Assembly: GCF_000740895.1 (NCBI RefSeq)
Contig: NC_025262.1
Coordinates: 922,001-986,000 of the forward strand
Reading direction: 5' to 3'
From: Theileria orientalis strain Shintoku
Taxonomy: Eukaryota > Apicomplexa > Aconoidasida > Piroplasmida > Theileriidae
DNA length: 64,000 nt
The notes below the pieces were generated by a model that was given only the letters and a program-made list of their open reading frames with translations, was not told the DNA's origin and searched no databases. The first letter of the stretch is position 1. Each line of letters opens with the position of its first letter. Positions 31,128 through 40,800 of the stretch are shown here, one piece after another. Position numbers and translations under genes: made by a program.

Positions 31128-31624
31128 GGGTGAGAGCGTGGCTTTGTGCGAAGCCAAGGTCGCATAAATAGCTATCTGCTCAACTTACTTTTACTTCTCT
31201 ATACGGGATTAGAATATACACATTTTATTTTAAAATATTTCATGGTTAAACTTGACTGAAATCACGACATAAAACGTAAAAAAAACAATATATAAACTAC
31301 TGCATAATATTGCATCCTTCTGTGACAGGTGATCCAGCCAGCCTAACACTCCGGGGACTATATACTGTTCTACGTAGGCACGAAAATAAACTTTTAAATC
31401 ACATTAAATTTATTTTAAATCTATAATGAGTTAAACACAACTAAAACAGACAAAAATATTACAAAACAGGTTTGAGCGAACGTGCCCTAAGATAATAAAA
31501 TTAATTTTTGCTAGAATAGTTTTTATTTTAACCAGCGTCGGTCAAACACCGTCTAACTATTTACACTGTGCATAATTAAACGCTATTTACCCAAATTTTA
31601 ACTGAATGACTTTCTATAGGCTTC
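31128..31624. other. intergenic spacer, BT1 start to secreted-protein stop
   Basis: About 500 nt, AT-rich apart from a GC-richer islet at about 31320-31390 in which no tRNA fold is clear. It should carry the BT1 promoter and the 3' UTR of the upstream gene. Confidence 0.35.
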
Positions 31625-34600
31625 CTAGCTGTCTCCACCTACCTTAAATCCAGATCTAGTCGATAGGTTCTGGATTAGTTTATTTAATTTAATCAAGAGG
31701 TTATGATCCGATAAATTTACTCCGCTGGAGTTTGAAACTAGCAAGAATTTTCCTCTTCTGTTTACGTGCTCTCCCGCGGCCTCTCCTGAGGGTCTCGCTG
31801 GCGCTTCGAGCTCCGAGTCCGCGCCCAGGCTGGGACTTCTCAGTGTCAGCTTTGGAACGTTTGCCTTTATTTGCTCGTACAGATCTTCCAACGGGCTCAC
31901 CATGTTCTTTATGCGCTCCAGGAGCTTGGAATCCTCCAGGTGCTTTATCTTCTCGTCTGCGTCCGGGGACAACAGCATGTGCTCCATGAACGCGTAGAGC
32001 GAGTGCAGCGACCTCTGCGGTCCAACCACCAGATTGTACAACGAGTCAAAGTCGCTAAATTAAATTATTAATTGCCGGAAGATTAAATGATTAATATAAC
32101 TACGGTCTGCTGGCTTAACTTACTTGAGTGTCAAAAGGTTTGCTCTAACTAGGGCCTTGACCTTCTGTTCGTCCAATTCTGCCACAAACTTCCCTCCTTT
32201 GGTCTTAAACAATCCCAAATTCATGAAGTGCTTCATTGCTTCGTCGAACAACTGCTGCTCCTCCTCAACTTCTCTTAGTTTCTTCGCTGCTTCCTCGCTT
32301 GGTGCTGCTCCTTTTGCAGGTGCTTGTGCTCCTGAATTTCCTCTTGATACCAATGCCGCCAGTTTCGTTTTTATCTGACTGAGTACTCCGAGTGGTCCTG
32401 TTCCTGTAACCAGTGCGTCTGTCTCTGCCCTCGTCGCCGCTTCTAGACCTAGTTTGGCCAGAACCGAATTAGTTCCTGATGTAGCCAATTGGTGCTGTGA
32501 ATGGTCTGTTGTCACAACTCCTCCCTGTGTTGTTCTGTTTAACAATTCCATTCCATTAAGTCTAGTTACATCGACCTGTGGTCCTCCAGCACTCTGACTT
32601 CCTGATACACCCGGTTGTGCGCCTCCAGGGCTAGATTGTCCAAGTCCAGCTGCAGCTGCCCCTGCTGGTCTGTTTTCCGACCCCTGTCCTTGCGCAACAT
32701 TGGCTGAACCAGGTCCTTGGTTCGTTAACTGATTTCTTGCTGAATCCTGGGTCGTCGATCCACCTGGTAGTGAACCCTGGGTGGCAGATCCACCTGTTAC
32801 GATATTCTGGCCTGTAAGCACCTGTCCAGATGCTTCATGTGTTGTTGGAGCAGGCTCTTTAGGAGTGGTAGGTGCAGGGTCCTTAGGCGATGTTGGAGAG
32901 GGGCCAGATCCGGTTGCGGCCAGTGGAGTGGTGGAAACTTGCAATAATGATTTAAACTTTTGTATTAGCGACGGGTGTCCGTGTACAGCCGCCACTTCCC
33001 TGTTGTCGTCTCCTACGAATTGCAGCAGTGTTGACCTGGTACCAGTTGATCCAGTACTTCCTGTGGTTAAAGTGGTCGTAGCAGCGGGTCTAGTTGCTTC
33101 CGTTTTCAATACGGCTGCTGCTGGTTGCCTTGTCAGTCCATCGGTAGCTTGTGCACTTGGAAGTGGACCTGTTGCTGCGTTTGATGTAGATGGAGGCGAT
33201 GGGCCACTGCCAGCTCCCGTTGTTGTCGTACTAGCAGATGCCGGTGCAGAGCCAGAGGCGCTTACTCCAGGTGCGCGGCCGGCAGCTGGTGCACCAACAC
33301 TTGGCTGTGCCGGTGTGTTTCTTGAGTTTGCCAGTGAAGTCAACATGTTTATCTTGTTTTCAAATCCTGCTTCGAATATGTCCAACAGCTTCGGCATCAG
33401 CGTGTTAAACTCCTTCAGCAGCTCTGCCATCGGTGCATATGCCTTCATGAATGCTTCGGTCGTTTCCTTGATGTAGTCCTCTTGGTTCAGCGTCAGCGTT
33501 ACTTGGCCCGATTCGAACTGAGTGCTCGCCATGACGTTCTGGTCCGCGTTGGCTACTGCGCACAGTGCCGACGTAAGTATCAGGTTCCTCTTCTCCAGCA
33601 GGTCCTTGACCTTGTCCGACACCAGAGCCAGTTCTGCGTTTTTCATCAGGTCTGCCAGCTTCGTCACCACCGGCACTGACTTGTCGTACACGTCTTGCGT
33701 GCTCTTGTTCGGCGCCTTCTTGCTGAACTGAGCAAGGTGGCTTGTCAACAGCTTATATGCGAATTCTCCGTCCTTGTTAAACAGCTGGTTCAGCGAGTGC
33801 TCCGTCATACACACGTTGTTCCTGTAGTAGTTGTTCACCAGTGTCAACAGGTCCGCCGAGCTGTTCTGTCCTGAGGCTGTACAGACGTTTACCAGATCCG
33901 TTTTAAACGATTCACACAACGACTTCTTTGCAGCATCAGCCTTGTCTGCTGGCGGCTGTACCATCTCCGTCGAGTTCACGTTGTCAAAATCCGTTTGCAT
34001 CTCCTTCAAAGATGACATGAGCACTTCCTTAACCTGGTTGTCTTTATTAGCTTCTGTATTTTCCTGGGTGGCGTTGGCGCCACTTCCAGCTCCAGGCGTA
34101 CCCTGGGCATTAGCTTGCTGACCTGCCTCCGTGGTAGTCTGAGCCCTGTCCGTTGTAGGTTTCGGAGTTGGATTAACAACTGGCTTTATAGCAACCTCTT
34201 TAGTGCGACTTTCCAGTGGAGCAGTAACAGGCGGCGTAGCGGGTGGAGCATCCGGCAAAGTATTCTCCGCCAATCTGGGTTGTGGCAATGGGACTTCAGG
34301 GTTCTTAACTACCGGGGGTTGCGCTGGTTGTGGTTGAAGTGGATTGATAGCCTGGTCAGTTTTTGTAGAAGGGAGTTGTTGTGAAGCTTGTGGAAGCTGA
34401 CCCGTCGGCGGCCCCTCTGGTTGTTTCTGTTGTCGAGTCTCAGGAACTTTTAAGGGATCAGCTTTGGCAGCCAAGGCAGACTCCTGCTCTTGTGTTGTTT
34501 TAGAAGAGGATGACCCTGATTCTGGTAAATCTGCCGTATCTTTTGGGACCTCTGGAGGTTTCACTCCAGCTCCGACTCCTGCACCATCTTGAGTAGAAGA

Positions 34601-35023
34601 TGCGGAATCACGGGGTGGTGATTCTACTTCTTGGCTGGGACCTTTTCCAGGGCCATCTGGAGAACCCGGTCCTTTTAGATCACCTTCAACTTTTGGAACA
34701 CCGCCATCGGGACCTTTAAGGGGATCCTGTACTTTAGTTTCACTTTCAGTATCAGGGACTTGAAGAGATTGTTGATGTTCTTGAGTTCCATGACCCTGAC
34801 CACCTACCCCGGTTCCGGTGGATTCCAATTGTTGAGCTTTCTCTGCTTCTTTTCCTGCTTGATGACCAGCACCATGTCCTTCGGTTCCCCTTTCGCCAGT
34901 TGTATGGCTGCTATCTGAAGAAGAAGAGGATAAAGCAGATGGTTCCTCCTGATTCCTTACACATAGTACTGTTGTGTAAGTGCCTGATAATAATATTAAA
35001 AATATGAGGATATTATATTTCAT
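31625..35023 (-). CDS. large secreted low-complexity protein, candidate parasite surface/secretory antigen
   Basis: Two exons: 35023 to about 32136 and about 32055 to 31625, roughly 1,100 residues. A signal peptide is clear (MKYNILIFLILLSGTYTTVL). Residues about 25-340 are Pro/Gln/Glu/Ser/Thr-rich (for example PPVVKNPEVPLPQPRLAENT). A folded helical domain follows at about 345-575 with four cysteines (in SLCESFKTDLVNVC, NNVCMTEH and SALCAVANA). A second low-complexity region, Ser/Thr/Gly/Ala/Pro-rich and mucin-like, spans about 575-870, and a helical C-terminus crosses the intron (LLLSPDADEKIKHLED is near the join). There is no membrane span or GPI signal at the end, so it is probably secreted or stored in secretory organelles. 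The architecture recalls sporozoite antigens of Theileria such as p150, but I cannot confirm homology. It lacks FAINT (DUF529) repeats. Confidence 0.75.
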
Positions 35024-35725
35024 TGTGTTAAAAAACCTTTAAAATTAAAACAAATTTATTTTTGGATCATTCTGGAACAAAGAAGTGCATTATTAAACCA
35101 TTCGCCGGTAGCGAATATCTCTTTACATATTAAAACAATTAAAACACATATATTTTGTTTTTTCGAATCTTATTCCCCTATTTAAATATTGCACATCATT
35201 ATAATTTAATATAAATACGAAGTTTCGCCAACGTTGTCGTTTAGCACCTAATTGCATTTGCCCTTGATGTTGTTTTAGCGAAACTCCCATTCTCACTTAG
35301 AATATTCTTATACCCTTATTTAAACAAGATTAATTTTTATTATTAAATTAAATTTTACCATTCCAGTTTGTTTTCATATCCAGTTTCACTTTGTCTACCT
35401 TGGTAGCTGCGGTGCCCCGAACACGCTAGCACATCATAGGTAGTTGGACACAGTTATATAAGAAATTGGTCTATTTTATGTGTAAAATAAATAAAAATCA
35501 TAAAAGGCTTAAAAAATTATAAAAGTTAATCGAGATTGTGGATTTATGGTCGCACACTCGGTTGAACCTTTAGAATGGATCTACTCTAGATCGTCGAGTT
35601 TTATTTAGGGGTTATTCACCGGATTCCTCAATAAAACTAACAATTTTACCTACTCATACCACTATAAATGAATCAGTCTCGATTTAAATTCTAAACAGTA
35701 AGGGGATTAGGGAGTCCATTTTTAA
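35024..35725. other. promoter region of the secreted-protein gene, with an imperfect inverted repeat
   Basis: About 700 nt. AT-rich, except 35395-35443, where nested inverted repeats occur: CTACCT (35395-35400) with AGGTAG (35438-35443), TAGC (35404-35407) with GCTA (35425-35428), and GTG with CAC inside. It lies about 370-420 nt upstream of the secreted-protein ATG. It could be a protein-binding palindrome or a small structured RNA. Confidence 0.4.
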
Positions 35726-36675
35726 CTAACATGGACTGCCTTGACAAAACCTGCGAACATATGGCGTATCAACGTATTCGTCAGGAATGATGTTTCTGTA
35801 CTCTACATTGCATTTCGGGCATGTTATAACGTCCGGCTCCTTTTCATTGAGACAGCAAGGGCACAGGATCCTTGCCACAATGTAATCTACATTGAGTAAA
35901 TTAGACCGTCATAATCAGTGAGATATCTACCAAGTTTATTTAGCTGCTAATAACAGTATTAACTCACCTAAGTCACCGTCGTCCTCCAAGTCCTGGAGGA
36001 ACTTGTTATCTCCAACGGAGTACCCATCAATTATAATTTGAGGGAGAACAACTAAAAGGATTGTGTGAGTAATGTCGGAGCGAGCAAATGTGTATGAATA
36101 GACGGTCAGATACATAAATATAGAATTAAAAGCTCACCTGAGTCATTTCCGAATTCGTCCTTGGTTAGTCTCAAAAATCCTTCAGACTTCCATGAGTCAA
36201 ACAGCTCCATGTCCTTGCACCCTAAGCATTCAATGAGGCAGTGCTGAGTTACCAGTGGCGTCAGAGATCTCCTTGTTAGTGTCGATTAAGTAGTATACCA
36301 GTCCTTTGCAGTCCAAAAGGTGTTTCGCTCTGTTCGATTCAAAAAACTGTTTCTTTACACTTCCCAGAGATGTGGTCAGAAACACAACTTCGGCGAGCAT
36401 TTCTAAAATAATATCAAAATGACCTTACAGTTTGACGTTATGTAGGGGTTTGGGGGTAAATATAGGCATATGTACCTGGTGAAGATGTTTCAGTTCTTGA
36501 GGAAGCATTGTTGTCAGCACCTACATGAACTATTAGTTCAAAAAACTCAAATTTGAGGAAAATATAGATGAATATTACTGTTTTATAGGGAAACATACTG
36601 CTGGAAGCTTCAGAGTTGGTCCCAGAAGGCTCTTGTTCGTCTAAAAAAAGCAATAAATTAGAATAGAATACCCAT
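35726..36675 (-). CDS. SH3BGR/glutaredoxin-like protein with C-terminal zinc motif
   Basis: Seven small exons on the minus strand join in frame; the first holds only ATG plus one base (36675). The protein starts MDEQEPSGTNSEASS, followed by an acidic/Ser-rich leader. A thioredoxin-fold domain follows: EMLAEVVFLTTSLGSVKKQF, LLDCKGLVYYLIDTNKEIS, SVVLPQIIIDGYSVGD. The Grx active-site Cys pair is replaced by T-T-S-L-G-S, as in SH3BGR-like proteins, and the cis-Pro (LPQI) is kept. The C-terminus adds two Cys pairs, CPCC and CPKC, 15 residues apart, which look like a zinc ribbon, then RNIIPDEYVDTPYVRRFC. About 175 residues, no targeting signal. An adaptor role is more likely than a redox enzyme. 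The exon joins are inferred, though each is phase-correct. Confidence 0.7.
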
Positions 36676-37828
36676 TATTGATTATTTATGTTCCCGATTG
36701 AATATTAGTCCAATATTTTAAACCAGACCGACGAAACTAATCATTTCAAGCCATTTAATTCATCATAACCCAACTATAAAGTCTTTGAATTTATTTATAT
36801 ATAAATGAGTGGGAGGGGGCAATATATTATTTCAGCTAGAATAAAACCCTCATGTAGGAGGGACTCGGGGTGATTTTATATACAAACAGGTGTAACACCA
36901 ATTATGGAAAAGGTATAATAAATTAGATGTGTAGCCGGTATGACAGTTTTTATGCATACTGGTGATTCAACAATCAAAGGGATAAATTAATAAAACTGGA
37001 GACGACAAATTCATAATATGTACACTTTAACAAACTCATAAATAATATGAAATACATATTATAATTGTTAATAATAAATATATGTGTACTTAGTGGTAAA
37101 TATACACTTATATAAGCAATGGCAGACTGAAGGCAGAAAACTCACAAATCGCCGTCACTATACGTTTAAACTATTTAACATTTTAGTTTTATTAAGCAAG
37201 TATTTTGCCTATAATTTGAGAAATATTATGAAGTTAAGGCGGATGTGTGTCTATATAGGGCAAACTGAACCGAAATTTGGCGCGATTTCTTAAGTTTCTC
37301 ACATTATTTCATGTCACCGAGCAAAAATAGCCAATAATAAACAGAATCTTGATATGGGGAAGGCAAAACTATCAAATGTGTAGTATCCTGTCTGGTGGGT
37401 ATTTCTAGGGCGTCGTGTTTGCCTGACTACAAATTATTTATATTTTCCTAAACCTTTCTTTTTGATGTTAATGAACTCGCGTATGTATTTTATTATCGCG
37501 AGGTGGCACAGTTTATAATATTTTAATATTTAATCGTTATTACTTTTGGGGGTGTGTGACGTGAGTGTGTGAACACGTAACATATTAACACTGGAGAGTA
37601 ATTTGTAACCTATGCATGTTGGTTTTATTGTAAATTTTTGCGTGTTATCAAACATTTGATTCCCGACATTGCAACCTTAATATGTAGTTTCAAATCCGAA
37701 GCCTGGATTCCATACAAATTCTTAGTAATTTTAATACTGAGAACACAACCAGTAGTTTTACTAAATATTTGAATGCTTAAAGGACTCTATCTGTGAATCC
37801 GTAGAATAAGGTAGTGACGTCGAGTATA
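36676..37828. other. divergent promoter region, SH3BGR-like / PPR genes
   Basis: 1.15 kb, the longest spacer in the window, AT-rich with a few GC-richer islets (about 36830-36880 and 37385-37430). The 69-codon frame at 37084-37293 lacks any family motif and is not supported. No RNA gene recognised. Confidence 0.4.
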
Positions 37829-40800
37829 ATGGTGAAATCGGCGTTTTATAACCAGAATGAAGATATATTAAATAATGTCAGCGAACAACATAATCAAGTT
37901 CAAGAAATGTTTAGTGAAACAAAATATACTAATGTAGAGGAGAATAACACAGCAAATACATCAAGTTTGTCATCTGGCCAAAATAAACAGAGTATGTCTA
38001 ACACACAGGAGGAAAAAAGCTTATCGGCAAAAGAAAATAAGTCGTTTCTGGACGAACTGCTGAGTATGAGATATAAATCTGACTTAACAGAAGGCCTAGA
38101 TACCATAAAAAATGAAGTTTTACTAGATTCTCTCGACATATTCCCACAGCTCCGTGGAGGTACACACTTGAATGATTTGAGTAGCAACGAATTCAAAGAG
38201 AGTTTAAATTATGTAGATAATTTCAAGGTGTATGAAAAAGATGATCATTACTACAACGGATTTTTAAACACGAACGTATCAAGTAACAATTTAAACAAAT
38301 TTGAAGAAGTAAGTGACAAGCTTGATACCAAGGAGGTACAACTTGACAAAAAAATGGAAACGACAGCATATTTACAGAAACAAAAAGAAAATAATGTGAA
38401 GAACAAAGGTATAAACAAGGAGATGAAAGAAACGATGCAAGAATCGTTTAACAGCAAGCCTTCAATAGACAATTTATACGGAACACTGAACATGGACTCT
38501 GCCACAAATGAGCTTAACGGCTACTACAACTACTTTGAAACAGCAGGTTATTCGACCACGGAAAATAATTACACAACGAACTACTATCAAGGGAACGAAA
38601 TCGATTTCGCAGGAGGGAGTGGGAACGGAGAAGGATGCGACGACCTGGCAGGATTGAGCGAGTTTGAAAAGGGCTTAGTATCAATGTGCGACGAGTCATC
38701 AACACAGCAGGGATCGTCGCTGCTGGGATCGCCGGACCAAGTAAACGCAAACGAGGAGGTGAAACAGAAAGAGTCTGCACAACAAACAAGCTCGAGTAAG
38801 CAGAGCCCGCACTCATCGAAGGAGAAATTTGGAAGTTACAAGACTGAGAGGATCAGTACGACCAAGGAAGGACCGAAGAGTTACGCAGAACACACATATA
38901 ATAAGTCAGCCAGTGGGCCGGAGAAGCAACTCAGTGTGGCCGCAGGACTAAGCTCAACTGCAAAAGTTACGGGTGTCACAGGAAAGGGGGGCGCAGGATG
39001 CTTCCCAGGAAATGAGTACCACGGATCGTCAACAAGCTTCGGAGAGAGCCCAAACTGCTCGTACGACTCAGTATATAACATGGACCCGCTAGCACAGTCG
39101 CTGCTGTGCGACACGTCGTACTCAAGAGAGTACTACGAAGCAGGAGGAAAGTACGAGTCAGGAACTAGTGACTTTGGAAACTACTTCGACTCTAGCAGCA
39201 CGCCCTACGCACACCAGACGTCGAGCGCATTCTCGTCGCCAACATCAGTGTTTAAGTCAGAATCGAGGAAGGGACCGACGAACCTGTACAAGGAGAAGGT
39301 GGCAGTAAACGACTCGTTCGCAGACCCAGGGCCAGCAGGAGTTAACGTCTATAACGAAGGGGTGCCAGGAGTGAAGAACGTGCACAAAGACCCAGTGAAG
39401 AGCATGAACGAAGCATACAACACGTTCTTTAACATGGGCGCTGGTGGGTCAGGAAGCTACTATGACCAGTACAGCACGAGGAGCGAGTACTACGGAGACG
39501 AAAAGAGCTTCTTCAGAAACGAAAGGAATTACTTCAAGGACGAAAGGTACTACGGAGACGAAAAGAGAGAAGAAGATGCGACGCCGTTCACGCACGTGGC
39601 GAGCAGCGTGGCGACGGTGGCGGACACAGTGACGCCGCTGTGCTCCTCAGACCTGAGCGCAGAGTTCGCAGAGACGCTGCAGGTACTGCTGGAAAGGTAC
39701 CTGGTGGGAGACCTGAGCGTCGAAAAGGAGCTCTACTCGCTCTTCGGAAACGAGTTCAACCTGCAGAGAAGCGAGATCTACAATAACCTGGCGAAGTACT
39801 GCACAGGGAAAAACCTGCTCTACTACTCGTATAAACTTATTCTGCAGTCGACGAAGCTGACGGAGGGGGCTGATGGGAGCCCCGCGAGCGGGAGCTACGG
39901 AGTGAGCACCTACGCAGACAAATATAACACAGACAAGAGCGTCACAGTAGAAGTGTACACACAAACACTGCTCTCCCTACTGACAATACAGGACTCAACA
40001 CACTTATCGAGGTCACTCTTCACACACCTGACAGCATACTTGAACGCGCAGCACGAAAAGGGAGCGAGCGCAACAACACACAGTATGCACAACACAACAG
40101 CAAACACGCCCTGTGTGACGAAGGAGGGAGACAAGGTGCTTAAGCTGTACACACTTAGCATCTGCCAAATGACGAGAAGAGACGCGCTGGTCTTCGACCG
40201 CTTCCTGGGAGTGCTCGAGGACCACCAGGGAAGGCTGGACCTGCGGCTGAGCTCGCTGCTGCTGAGCTACGTGCTCCACGCAGACCTGGCGAACAAGAAG
40301 CAGTTTGAAAGTTGGATGAGCCTCTCGCAGCAGGACGCAGTGTGCTACCTGAGCAAGATATTCAGAATCTCGCTCTTCGCAAGGCTGGGCACGACAGTGC
40401 GCTTCGCGCTGCACTTCCTGGACCTGATGGTTAACCAGAACTACAGCGTGGAGTTCGTGGACAACGCGCGCACGCTGCTGCTCTTCCTGGAGTACGTGGC
40501 GAGCAACTTCCCGCTTAGCTACAGCAAGGTGGTGCTGAAGCTGATTGACAAGAAGCTGTTCAACGCGCTGCTCTTCTTCAACGCGCTGCAGCTGGCGATG
40601 CTGTGCGACTACGGCTCAGTGGTGACGAAGATCTGCATCTCAGCACTGCAGGTGCTGAAGGGAGTGGTGCCAGTGGAGTTCACGTCGGCGTCGTTCGGAA
40701 GGTTCGAGTTCATATCGCTGGAGAACGTGAATAAGCTCGTGATGCTCATCTCGAACTACCCGAGCGGCTCGCCAGCATCGAACGCGCTGCTGTCAGGAGG

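Noticed and set aside
37084..37293. 69-codon frame in the long spacer before the PPR gene
   Set aside because: Composition equals the surrounding AT-rich DNA and no splice partners or motif are visible.
37814..37828. Upstream GTG as start of the PPR gene
   Set aside because: Eukaryotic initiation at GTG is rare, and a normal ATG follows five codons later at 37829.
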